A stretch of DNA of 8,682 nucleotides from Actinomycetes bacterium. GTDB lineage: Bacteria; Planctomycetota; Phycisphaerae; JAACET01. The stretch is taken from NCBI GenBank assembly GCA_030631725.1, contig DAOVKO010000081.1, positions 1 to 8,682 of the forward strand, given 5' to 3'. How positions within the stretch are numbered: the first letter of the stretch is position 1; the number at the start of each line of letters is the position of its first letter. Shown here piece by piece: positions 1 through 6,308 of this stretch. The position numbers were made by a program, and so were the translations under genes. Under the pieces are notes generated by a model that ran no database searches, had not been told where the DNA came from, and saw only the letters and a list, made by a program, of their open reading frames with translations.

Positions 1-96
1 ATCGTCGAGAACCTTCGTGGCCTCACGCACCACGTGCCAGTCCGAGTCGCTGCCCAGGACCAAACCAACCTGCACGTTCGATGCTTTAGCGGACAT
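1..96 (-). CDS. purE: PurE, N5-carboxyaminoimidazole ribonucleotide mutase (N-terminal 32 codons only)
   Basis: Minus-strand ATG at 94-96, preceded by TAGGAG (complement of 103-108), about six bases from the start. The frame stays open to the window edge. After a short polar leader, the translation reads VGLVLGSDSDW (residues 10-20) followed by an amphipathic helix. The GSDSDW phosphate/substrate-binding loop after the first beta strand is the hallmark of class I PurE, which moves the carboxylate of N5-CAIR to carbon 4 in purine synthesis. The rest of the protein, including the catalytic His, lies outside the window. It sits 73 bases downstream of the sugar kinase in the same direction, so it may be co-transcribed with it, although its function is unrelated and it has its own strong ribosome binding site. 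Not seen as a separate promoter in the short gap. Confidence 0.9.
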   Translation of the reverse strand, partial: MSAKASNVQVGLVLGSDSDWHVVREATKVLDD

Positions 97-169
97 GAGA
101 AGCTCCTAAAAAAGATAACTCCAGGCGGACCACATGATATGTCCGGGCCGCAAGCCGAAGAGCCATTGG

Positions 170-1666
170 CTAAGTCAGCTCCCGCAGCGCCGGGTATAAT
201 TGTTTGTACCGTTCGAATTGGCCTTCGTACCAATCAGCCCATTCAGCTCTGGGCTCCTTCACATCGGATGTCTCTATCCATTCCTCTGCCAACTTGATCA
301 GTGGTTCGCCGGCCTCGGCAGCTCTGGCCAGCATGGCCACGCCCATGCAGCCGGCTTCTGTAACCTTCAACGCCGTAATCGGCTTGCCGATGACATCAGC
401 TTTAAGCTGCGTCCAGATTTCCGATTTTGCCCCGCCTCCGATGGCTCGCAACTGCCGGACCTCACAGCCGGACCGTGCCAGTATCTGAAGGTTCAGCCGC
501 ATCTCAAAAGCTACCCCTTCCAAAAGGGCTCGAATAAGCTCTCCGCGAGTCGTCGATAGTCGCAAACCCAGAATCGCCCCTTTGGTCTGCGTATCAAAAT
601 AGGGCGTGCCGCTGGGCGTAAAATACGGCAGCACCAGCAGGCCGGAAGGCTTACCCCCGGCAGCCTTCAGCAGCAGTTCATAGGCATTGACCCTGGTCCT
701 CTCGGCCTCGGCCAGCTCCTCAGCACCAAACTCATCGCGGAACCATTTGAGAATATTCCCCCCCGTCAAACTAAAGGCCACCGTCGCATACATGCCGGCC
801 ACAGTATGATCGTAAGTGCAAAGGTTGTTCTTACGCAGTTCTTCGCTGAATATCGCCTCAGGAAAAGCTGCCGTAATACACTCCACCGTCCCCGTGGCAT
901 ACATAGCCACGCCCGGCTTAGTAACCCCCGCACCCAGGGCACCGCAGGTTTGATCGTGCCCGGCGGTGATAACAAAGACTTCTTCGCCCAGTCCCAGCTC
1001 ACGAGCTGTTTGCGATTTAATTGTTCCCGCAACCGTCCCCGACTGCAGGGGCCTGGCCAGCTTGTCCGCCGACAGGCCAACAGCATCGAGAATTTCTCCG
1101 CTCCACTCGTGCCTGCTGACGTCAAAGAACATGGTCCGTCCAGCCAAGGGCCAGCCCATCGCCGGGGCCAGGCCCAGACGAAAACCAAGCAGGTCTTCGA
1201 AGCAGAGGAACTTCTGGGCCTCGGAGAAGATCTCCGGACGGTTGTCTCTGAGCCACAGTAGCTTGAAAAGCGAATACATCGGATGGGCCGTCTGCCCCGT
1301 AATCCGATAGAGCTTCTCGGCCCCGAATTCCTGCGTCCACTTTCTGCTGTACTCCACGGTCCTGGTGTCGAATGAAACCATGGCATTGGCCAAGGCCTTG
1401 CCCTCTTTGTCGATTGGGGCAAAGGCCTCCCCCTGACTGGAAATACCCAGCCCGCGTACCGACCCCTCTCCAGCATCCCCCGCCGCCTGGCCAATTACCT
1501 CAAAGCATTTCTTGATAACCTCATCGGAGTCTAGCTCAGCCCAGCCGGGCTCGGGAGAAAGCACATCATACTCACGATATGCCCAGCTGATTTGCTGCCC
1601 GTTCTGATCAAAAACCACAGCCTTGCACCCGCTGGTGCCGATATCGATGCCCATGTAACAGTTCAT
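170..1666 (-). CDS. FGGY-family carbohydrate kinase (xylulokinase/fuculokinase-like)
   Basis: A 498-residue protein, the normal length for FGGY kinases, which phosphorylate ketoses or polyols with ATP in the cytoplasm. The N-terminal phosphate loop is GIDIGTSGCKAVVF (residues 6-19). TAGHDQTCGALGAG (234-247) carries the likely catalytic Asp238. The C-terminal ATPase half has the FGGY signature beginning RAIGGGAKSEIW (407-418) and the adenosine-side motif EAGCMGVAMLA (437-447). The ATG at 1664-1666 is preferred because GIDIGTSG normally starts within about five residues of the N-terminus. Its ribosome binding site is weak (GAGA in the upstream bases), so translation may depend on the isomerase gene, which ends 53 bases upstream. 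The stop is TAG. Within FGGY the substrate cannot be told from these motifs. Pairing with a FucI/AraA-type isomerase points to a ketose such as fuculose, ribulose or xylulose. Confidence 0.9.
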   Translation of the reverse strand: MNCYMGIDIGTSGCKAVVFDQNGQQISWAYREYDVLSPEPGWAELDSDEVIKKCFEVIGQAAGDAGEGSVRGLGISSQGEAFAPIDKEGKALANAMVSFDTRTVEYSRKWTQEFGAEKLYRITGQTAHPMYSLFKLLWLRDNRPEIFSEAQKFLCFEDLLGFRLGLAPAMGWPLAGRTMFFDVSRHEWSGEILDAVGLSADKLARPLQSGTVAGTIKSQTARELGLGEEVFVITAGHDQTCGALGAGVTKPGVAMYATGTVECITAAFPEAIFSEELRKNNLCTYDHTVAGMYATVAFSLTGGNILKWFRDEFGAEELAEAERTRVNAYELLLKAAGGKPSGLLVLPYFTPSGTPYFDTQTKGAILGLRLSTTRGELIRALLEGVAFEMRLNLQILARSGCEVRQLRAIGGGAKSEIWTQLKADVIGKPITALKVTEAGCMGVAMLARAAEAGEPLIKLAEEWIETSDVKEPRAEWADWYEGQFERYKQLYPALRELT

Positions 1667-1719
1667 GATGGGATTCTCATCTGAAAGCCCCAGGACTTCA
1701 AGGCCCCGGCAAAGTCTAT

Positions 1720-3102
1720 CTAAAGTGCAATAGCCTTGATCCCGGTCTGCTCGCAGAAGGCCAGCAGATCTTCGTACAAGTGCTCGCCATAGCCCAAACA
1801 GGCGTATTCATTGTTCCAGGCCTGCAGGAGGGCATCGATGTTGCAATGGGCTTTTACAAAACCGTGCGGCCAAAACGGTATGCCGCACTCGTTCCTGCGA
1901 GCTTCGAGCTTATCAGCGGGGGGTTCGAAAATGCTGCAGCGGGTGACGACCATCTCGAATTGGCCGTCGTTTCTGCCGAGCCTGGCCAAAACACCTTCGC
2001 CAACCTTGCAGAGAAGCTTCACCGACAGGCCACCCGCTTCGCCTTCGGTGGGTATGCCGTGCTGGGCAAAACCGGCCGGGCCCAACTTGCCCGCCAAAGA
2101 GGGCGGACAGCAGCCGTCGCCGATAATCTTGATTTCATTGTTGCTCTTGTCAATGTGCTGCAAGTCGCCGTAATAAACCCGCTCGCTGCTCAGATCGGTT
2201 AAGAGCTTAACAGTCAAAGCCGTGTTGAAGTCTCCCAGATTTGAAGTCCCAACCCCGTCTTCGGCCATCATGCTCTGAGCAAAGCAGGTGGCGCTGTAGT
2301 CATCGCCCAGACCGGGGAACGACTGGATGGTATAAAAATCGAATCCTTCTTTGGCCACAATCTTTTTCAACGCCAGATATAGCCGAATAGAGCGCTCGGC
2401 GGTCTCGTCTTCGGGTATTGGCTCCGCAAAACACTTTTGTATCTTTTTGCGGGCCTGCTCCAGCTCTTCTTTGCTGATACCTTCAGCGGTTTTGAGCAGT
2501 TCGGTCGTATCCCGTGAGTCGATATCCACGCCGAAGGTCTTCATCCACTGTGACGGATCAGCCACGCCGCAGGTCTGGCCCATGCCCCGGCCGCCGAAAG
2601 TCCCGATAGTGCTCATGTTCAATTGCTTCTTCATGGCCGCAGCTCGGCAATAGGACACAATCCGCTCGATTTCTTTAGGCTCTTCATAACTGCCATATAC
2701 AAAACGATACTTCAGGCCGATCTCTTTCATCGCCCCGTGCAATACCAGACCACCCACCGGCCGCCAACCTTGGCTACCTGGATTAGTCCAGATGACTATT
2801 GCTTTGCCGCTAAAGGAAAAATCCCTGATGGCTGCGATCAGATGAGCCGCCCAGACCCAAGTGCCCGAAAACAGCACCACCGCATCGAGATCGTCGGTCT
2901 TCTTGAACTTGCCCAAACACTCTCTGGCTTCGCCCTTGCTAGCCAGGATAACATCGTGCTCGACCAGCTCCAGCCCAGCATCGCTCAAGGCCCGCTTGGC
3001 ATTGGCTATCAGCTTATCATCAATGAAAGGCGTTCCCATCGGGTCCAGCAGACCATCTTTGTGAACCCCATAGACTATGAATCCGACTTTTGGTTTTATC
3101 AT
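1720..3102 (-). CDS. L-fucose/L-arabinose isomerase-family protein
   Basis: A 460-residue protein. The start VGFIVYGVHKDG, the Rossmann-like segment AVVLFSGTWVW (74-84) and the C-terminal HGFVKAH (413-419) with a terminal ...LAFCEQTGIKAI helix match the FucI/AraA fold, which interconverts aldoses and ketoses with a Mn2+-type metal. In the middle, EDGVGTSNLGDFNTALT (281-297) resembles the region holding the metal-binding Glu and Asp bases. Glu281, Asp291 and His413 are my candidate metal ligands, assigned by pattern rather than alignment. The protein is shorter than enterobacterial FucI (about 590) and close to the divergent isomerase-like proteins of anaerobes. ATG at 3100-3102 has AGGAGAGG ten bases upstream. 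It lies between the amidohydrolase (46-base gap) and the kinase (53-base gap), consistent with making the ketose the kinase uses. Stop is TAG. The substrate is unknown. Confidence 0.78.
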   Translation of the reverse strand: MIKPKVGFIVYGVHKDGLLDPMGTPFIDDKLIANAKRALSDAGLELVEHDVILASKGEARECLGKFKKTDDLDAVVLFSGTWVWAAHLIAAIRDFSFSGKAIVIWTNPGSQGWRPVGGLVLHGAMKEIGLKYRFVYGSYEEPKEIERIVSYCRAAAMKKQLNMSTIGTFGGRGMGQTCGVADPSQWMKTFGVDIDSRDTTELLKTAEGISKEELEQARKKIQKCFAEPIPEDETAERSIRLYLALKKIVAKEGFDFYTIQSFPGLGDDYSATCFAQSMMAEDGVGTSNLGDFNTALTVKLLTDLSSERVYYGDLQHIDKSNNEIKIIGDGCCPPSLAGKLGPAGFAQHGIPTEGEAGGLSVKLLCKVGEGVLARLGRNDGQFEMVVTRCSIFEPPADKLEARRNECGIPFWPHGFVKAHCNIDALLQAWNNEYACLGYGEHLYEDLLAFCEQTGIKAIAL

Positions 3103-3148
3103 TGCTTTGCTACCTCTCCTGAAAAGCGGCTAGGAACTCTGCCTGTAG

Positions 3149-4240
3149 TTACTTATCAAGGGGCAAAAGGTTTTTCAAGTCTTCCTTCAGGCCGGGAATA
3201 ATTTTCAACGCATTCTGGTAATAAATCTTAGCCAGCACTTCCCTCGGCAGCCCGATCCCATAGATGGCCCAGCGGCGTCTGTCGAATGTGCCGTCATAGT
3301 CCGGGGCAAAGAAATACTCGTCGAACGTCTCCAGGAACCGGAAATAACAACGATACATTTGGGCCGAGGCTGGCATGTCCGCGCCGAACAGGATACGATC
3401 CTGATAGCGAATGAAAAACTCCCTGGCCGAATATGGCTGTCGGCCCAGTTCGTCTATTCGAGCCGAGAAGTCGATGTAAGCGTTGGGGTTCTCGTCTAGC
3501 AGGCTTGAAACATACCCCAGATTCTCGGCAAAATTGGCCACATGAGCCAAAACGAACGTCGTTTTCGAATGCCTGCGGACGAGATTGTCTCGCCGTTCCA
3601 GCAGTTCCATTTTCCCAGGAAACTTCTCACTGGCGAACTGCCAATCGGAATATCTCATCAACGTTCCATAATGCTCATTTTCCGGTGTTACCGGCTCAAA
3701 GAATCCGTAAGGATCTGACTGATGTATCAACACCGGTACACTCAATTCACCCGCCGCGTCCCAGATGTCCGCCAGGCGCGGGTCGTCCACGGCGACCAGA
3801 TTACCTTGGGCATCCCTGGAACTGAGCCCCAAGCCCTTGAGAATCTTCAGGCCCCTCGCCCCAAGACGAACCTGCCGGCCAAGTAGCTCGACGGTCTGCT
3901 TGACGAACTGCTCAGCATTGCTGAACAACGGCTCATCCGGCTCATGCAAAAAAGTTGCCGTGGTAAAGGCATAGAATCGGCCCGGATATGGTCTGGCGAA
4001 ATCTGCCAGGAAATCTTCAATTCCTGCCTTCTGCACCCCAACTCCCCCCTTCTCCCACGTAAAACGGGCCTCTGGCGTCAGATCGCAATAACTCACCACT
4101 CCCACAGAATCCATCAGCTCTACCATTGCCCCGGCCTGCTGGCCTGTCCACATATGGTTGTGGGCGTCAATTGCCGGCAACGCCGCCTTTTTGGGAACGT
4201 GTTCATCACGAAAGAGATAGCAGTCGTTTTTCATCTCCAT
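3149..4240 (-). CDS. TIM-barrel amidohydrolase (Amidohydrolase_2-like), lactonase or related
   Basis: A 363-residue protein with the full metal-site pattern of the amidohydrolase superfamily. DAHNHMW (25-31) gives the HxH pair His27/His29; other sites are GLKILK (130-135), LIHQSD (His173), LAHVANF (His233), and FGADMP with Asp288 after a late beta strand. This family hydrolyses lactones or esters, or decarboxylates, at a mononuclear divalent metal site. Next to a sugar isomerase and kinase, a sugar lactonase or a hydrolase releasing the sugar is plausible, but this is inference. ATG at 4238-4240 is taken as start; GGAGG lies 12 bases upstream (4253-4257), a little far. A second ATG two codons in has no better site. 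First gene of the operon, with a promoter ending about 30 bases upstream. The C-terminal ~60 residues, rich in Tyr/Phe/Arg (FDEYFFAPDYDGTFD), are less typical and may shape the pocket. Confidence 0.82.
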   Translation of the reverse strand: MEMKNDCYLFRDEHVPKKAALPAIDAHNHMWTGQQAGAMVELMDSVGVVSYCDLTPEARFTWEKGGVGVQKAGIEDFLADFARPYPGRFYAFTTATFLHEPDEPLFSNAEQFVKQTVELLGRQVRLGARGLKILKGLGLSSRDAQGNLVAVDDPRLADIWDAAGELSVPVLIHQSDPYGFFEPVTPENEHYGTLMRYSDWQFASEKFPGKMELLERRDNLVRRHSKTTFVLAHVANFAENLGYVSSLLDENPNAYIDFSARIDELGRQPYSAREFFIRYQDRILFGADMPASAQMYRCYFRFLETFDEYFFAPDYDGTFDRRRWAIYGIGLPREVLAKIYYQNALKIIPGLKEDLKNLLPLDK

Positions 4241-4270
4241 ATTCCGTTCAAGCCTCCATCCAGGTGCCCG

Positions 4271-4299
4271 ATTCTATCTAGTTTTTGCTTCATTGGCAA
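4271..4299 (-). promoter_or_regulatory. Sigma70-type promoter for the amidohydrolase-isomerase-kinase operon
   Basis: On the minus strand TTGCCA (complement of 4294-4299), 17 bases, then TAGAAT (complement of 4271-4276): five of six matches at each box with ideal spacing. Transcription would begin near 4264, leaving a leader of about 24 bases that still contains the GGAGG before the 4240 start. A G-rich tract lies just upstream. Confidence 0.6.
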
Positions 4300-4362
4300 G
4301 TTCCGACCAATCACCCACCCCCACTCTCCCCAACCACCAGGGGACCATTAATCTTAGCAACC

Positions 4363-4391
4363 TTGACTTGAGCCCCCCTTGAGCCTATGCT
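4363..4391 (+). promoter_or_regulatory. Promoter of the tRNA-Val gene
   Basis: TTGACT (4363-4368), 17 bases, TATGCT (4386-4391). Transcription would start near 4398, about 32 bases before the mature tRNA 5' end. It faces away from the minus-strand sugar operon promoter, about 90 bases apart. Confidence 0.5.
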
Positions 4392-4429
4392 CAATCCTCC
4401 AAATATCGGCAACTGTCCGTAGAGCAGCC

Positions 4430-4503
4430 GGGCGATTAGCTCAGTTGGCTAGAGCGCTTCCCTTACAAGGAAGAGGCCGCAGGTTCAAGTCCTGCATCGC
4501 CCA
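4430..4503 (+). tRNA. tRNA-Val (anticodon TAC)
   Basis: A complete 74-base cloverleaf. Acceptor GGGCGAT pairs with ATCGCCC (4496-4502), with discriminator A at 4503. The D arm is GCTC/GAGC, the anticodon stem CTTCC/GGAAG with loop CTTACAA (anticodon TAC), and the T arm GCAGG/CCTGC with TTCAAGT. The 3' CCA is not encoded (TTA follows), so it must be added by a nucleotidyltransferase. Confidence 0.97.
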
Positions 4504-4571
4504 TTACTGTAAAGCCGTGCAATCGTGGGGGGCTCTTGATGCCCGCTTTGCTACTCTGCGATCCGTCCTCC

Positions 4572-4656
4572 GTCCCGGCGCAAAGCCGGGACCGGGATAA
4601 CCCCCAGGATAAACCTGGGGACTAAATACTAAAGAAACCCCCGGTAAAACCGGGGG
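4572..4656. repeat. Three consecutive GC-rich hairpins
   Basis: Three perfect stems in a row: GTCCCGGC/GCCGGGAC (4572-4592, loop GCAAA), CCCCAGG/CCTGGGG (4602-4620, loop ATAAA) and CCCCCGGT/ACCGGGGG (4638-4656, loop AAA). The second and third are each followed by an nCTAAA string (ACTAAA, GCTAAA). The stems differ in sequence but stay paired, and loops are always A-rich, so they look like divergent copies of one structural element. They lie behind tRNA-Val and in the 3' flank of the converging transporter gene. No T-run follows any of them on the plus strand. Confidence 0.75.
4631..4656 (-). terminator. Possible intrinsic terminator of the nikR-transporter unit
   Basis: Read on the minus strand, the third hairpin (eight G/C-rich pairs, loop TTT) is followed by TTTCTTT (complement of 4631-4637), a moderate U-tract. 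It stands about 100 bases past the transporter stop. The plus-strand reading lacks a U-tract, so it should work mainly in the minus direction. Confidence 0.45.
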
Positions 4657-4671
4657 CTAAACAAAGGACTC

Positions 4672-4743
4672 GTGGATTTTGAACAACTCGACCTTTTTGA
4701 AGCAAAAACGAAAGCTTATTTATTTAAAGCCCTAAGAGACTAA
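4672..4743 (+). CDS. Possible 23-residue microprotein with a QLDLF motif
   Basis: GTG at 4672-4674 opens a 23-residue frame ending in TAA at 4741-4743. AGGA (4665-4668) precedes it by only three bases, so initiation would be poor. The predicted peptide begins with MDFEQLDLFEAK and ends FKALRD. It is charged, likely helical, and contains QLDLF, which fits the consensus of bacterial sliding-clamp binding peptides (QL[S/D]LF). There is an in-frame stop at 4645-4647 and a hairpin directly upstream, so this is not the tail of a longer frame here. The stretch is AT-rich compared with its surroundings. Transcription could come from tRNA-Val read-through. It may equally be chance; there is no family to compare it with. 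Confidence 0.22.
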   Translation: MDFEQLDLFEAKTKAYLFKALRD

Positions 4744-4755
4744 TTGGTCCTCCCG

Positions 4756-5466
4756 TTATAGGCCAAGGTGGATGGCCAAGCCGCAAAGAAAGATGGCCGC
4801 CCCGGCTAAGGCATGACTGTAGCGATCCAAGCCACGGCTCGGCAGTAGATCGATAAGAAAGGTGGATGTCAAAACCACGCCCATCATGGTAGCGATGGTT
4901 ACCAGGCCAAATACCGCCGCTATCATGAATACAGCCCAGAGACTCTCGGCAGCGGCGGGGTACATGAGAATAGGAATCAGCGGCTCACACGGGCCAAAAA
5001 CGAAGATGATAAAGAGCACCCAGGGGGTAAGATTTCTTTTGCCTGAAACCATGTGAGGGTGGACGTGCTCGTCCGCGTGGCCGTGCTTATGAGAGTGTAG
5101 CAGGCCCGGGGCATGGTGATGCGGGTGAGTGTGCGGTTTGTTGCGAAGGGCCCGGCGCACACCCCAAAGAAGATATACCAATCCAAAGGCGGTCAAAAGC
5201 TAGGCCGCGATTTGGCCACGGTAGGACTCGCTCAGTTCCAGGTTGGCTAGGGCTAGCCCGAAGCTAATGCCGACAAGTCCTAGTACGACTGAGCTGCTCA
5301 CGTGGCCCAGGCCGCAAAGAAAAGTAATCCAGCCGGTACGTAAGACGGACCAGTTTCTGGCTTTAGCCAGGACAATAAAGGGTAGGTAATGATCCGGGCC
5401 GATGAGGGTATGAATCAGACCGACCGATGCAGCTGTGATTGTGAGAATAACCAGTTCGTGCGACAT
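4756..5466 (-). pseudogene. Nickel/cobalt-type membrane transporter (UreH/RcnA/HupE-like), interrupted by an in-frame TAG
   Basis: Two open stretches in one frame (5466-5203 and 5199-4756) are separated only by TAG at 5200-5202, codon 89; together they span 236 codon positions. The first half has a conserved His/Asp motif, GLIHTLIGPDHYLP (His19, Asp25, His26), and hydrophobic helices. The second continues FGLVYLLWGVRRAL, then a cytosolic- or periplasmic-type loop with 12 His in 27 residues (about 112-138). After it come FVFGPCEPLIPILMYP (around 155-170) and two or three more helices. This layout is typical of small Ni2+/Co2+ permeases and exporters in the LysE/TauE-like superfamily. Start ATG 5464-5466 has AGGA ten bases upstream. 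It lies behind nikR (130-base gap), supporting nickel. A TTG at 5194-5196 might allow restart after the stop, but without a clear ribosome site. Probably recently inactivated, or a sequence error; direction of transport is uncertain. Confidence 0.8.
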
Positions 5467-5596
5467 TATTCGAGTTTCCTAGCCTAAACTATACTGGAAA
5501 GCGTACTCACAATGCAGACACCTTCCCCAAATCGCTCCCAGAAAATGTCCACTGGTGCCGCCGGCTGTATGGACAGCACTGTATCTTTTGCCCCGG

Positions 5597-6013
5597 CTAT
5601 GCCAGGCTCTTACCCGTCGAGCTGATCGACAAGGCAGCGTGCAGCACGCCCTTCTGTTGCCGCAACTTATTGGCCAGTTGTCTTATCTGCCTGGCCCGGC
5701 CCTTCACCAGCAGGACCTCGGCACAGAGGTGCTTATCGAGATGCACATGAGTGCTGACCAGGATATTCTGATGGTGGTGGTGTTGTAGCTCGGTGAGTTT
5801 TTCGCTGAGCTTGTGTAAGTCATGGTTGTACAGCAGGGTGACTGTTCCCAGGATCTGCTGGTCTGTATCCCACTCGCGGCCGACGAGCTGCTGGCGGATC
5901 ATATCCCGGATGAACTCGGAGCGGTTGGCGTATTTGCTGAGCTTGAGAAGTTTCTCCAGCCGCTCGAGCAGGGGCTTTTCTATGGAAAAACTCAGTCTGG
6001 CCAGTTCTGTCAT
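5597..6013 (-). CDS. nikR: NikR, nickel-responsive ribbon-helix-helix repressor
   Basis: 138 residues, against 133 in E. coli. The N-terminal ribbon-helix-helix (residues 4-42) starts LARLSFSIEKPLLERLEKLL and contains NRSEFIRDMIR, which binds DNA as a dimer. The C-terminal ACT-like domain carries the nickel site: QHHHHQ gives His78, and STHVHLDKHLC gives His89, His91 and Cys97. These have the same spacing as His76, His87, His89 and Cys95 of E. coli NikR. With nickel bound, the tetramer should repress uptake genes. ATG at 6011-6013 places the RHH strand at the usual distance from the N-terminus; upstream Shine-Dalgarno match is weak. A perfect inverted repeat lies nine bases upstream of the start, implying autoregulation together with the transporter downstream. 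Stop is TAG, at the length expected for the family. Confidence 0.95.
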   Translation of the reverse strand: MTELARLSFSIEKPLLERLEKLLKLSKYANRSEFIRDMIRQQLVGREWDTDQQILGTVTLLYNHDLHKLSEKLTELQHHHHQNILVSTHVHLDKHLCAEVLLVKGRARQIRQLANKLRQQKGVLHAALSISSTGKSLA

Positions 6014-6021
6014 AGGACACC

Positions 6022-6050
6022 GTTATTACGAATGTAACAATCGTAATAAC
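6022..6050. promoter_or_regulatory. Putative NikR operator
   Basis: GTTATTACGA (6022-6031) and TCGTAATAAC (6041-6050) are exact reverse complements, ten bases each, around a nine-base spacer. Written as GTTATTAC-N13-GTAATAAC, the spacing resembles non-enterobacterial NikR sites (GTRTTAC-like half-sites) more than the E. coli GTATGA-N16-TCATAC. Position directly before nikR supports metal-dependent autorepression of nikR and the transporter. Confidence 0.8.
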
Positions 6051-6068
6051 AGGGCGTGTTCTAGTTAA
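6040..6068 (-). promoter_or_regulatory. Weak candidate promoter of nikR
   Basis: On the minus strand TTAACT (complement of 6063-6068), 17 bases, TACGAT (complement of 6040-6045); four of six matches at each box. The -10 box would lie inside the inverted repeat, a position suited to repression by bound NikR. The match is modest, and other choices within this AT-rich gap are possible. Confidence 0.35.
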
Positions 6069-6138
6069 GCCTTTTTTAAAAATTTTCTGTCTGTTTTTCC
6101 TGGTACTGATTGGAACTCGCTGAACCCTTTTTCGTTGC

Positions 6139-6166
6139 TTGACAGACATCTGTTTCGCTGTATACT
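6139..6166 (+). promoter_or_regulatory. Promoter of the tRNA-Asp gene
   Basis: Consensus TTGACA (6139-6144), 16 bases, TATACT (6161-6166). Transcription would start near 6173, about ten bases before the mature tRNA. One of the best promoter matches in the window, as expected for a stable RNA gene. Confidence 0.7.
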
Positions 6167-6183
6167 ATTGCTCTGTTCTAATT

Positions 6184-6257
6184 GGGGCCGTAGCTCAACT
6201 GGTTAGAGTACCGGATTGTCGATCCGGTGGTTGCGGGTTCGAATCCCGTCGGCCTCG
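6184..6257 (+). tRNA. tRNA-Asp (anticodon GTC)
   Basis: A complete 74-base cloverleaf. Acceptor GGGGCCG pairs with CGGCCTC (6250-6256, one G-T wobble), with discriminator G at 6257, usual for Asp. The anticodon stem is CCGGA/TCCGG with loop TTGTCGA (GTC), and the T arm GCGGG/CCCGT with TTCGAAT. CCA is not encoded. A tyrosine integrase remnant begins 34 bases beyond its 3' end, so the gene probably served as an attachment site. Confidence 0.97.
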
Positions 6258-6270
6258 TCACCTAATCAAT

Positions 6271-6308
6271 GGCGTGGATTGCACTTGCAGTTCACGCCGT
6301 TTTCCTTT
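6271..6308 (+). terminator. Intrinsic terminator after tRNA-Asp
   Basis: A 12-pair stem (6271-6298), from GGCGTG to CACGCC with two G-T wobbles and an ACTT loop, followed by GTTTTCCTTT (6299-6308). It ends the tRNA-Asp transcript. Its right arm contains the stop codon of the integrase remnant on the other strand. Confidence 0.7.

Noticed and set aside
766..1494. 242-codon frame on the minus strand inside the kinase gene
   Set aside because: It overlaps the well-supported FGGY kinase in another frame, is rich in Arg/Pro/Trp as expected from a shifted GC-rich gene, and shows no domain.
2623..3201. 192-codon plus-strand frame opposite the isomerase gene
   Set aside because: Antisense shadow of a gene with clear motifs; no ribosome site or recognisable domain.
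5200..5202. Pyrrolysine or general TAG recoding in the transporter
   Set aside because: TAG is the natural stop of the kinase, the isomerase-like gene, nikR and the Cys-pair gene, each at the expected family length, so the codon is normally read as stop. No suppressor tRNA is seen in the window.
5820..6149. 109-codon minus-strand frame over nikR and its upstream region
   Set aside because: Runs through the operator and overlaps nikR in another frame; no domain or ribosome site.
4430..6257. Composite element bounded by the two tRNA genes
   Set aside because: The tRNAs are of different type and share no long direct repeat at their 3' ends; each has its own promoter, and the integrase remnant relates only to tRNA-Asp.
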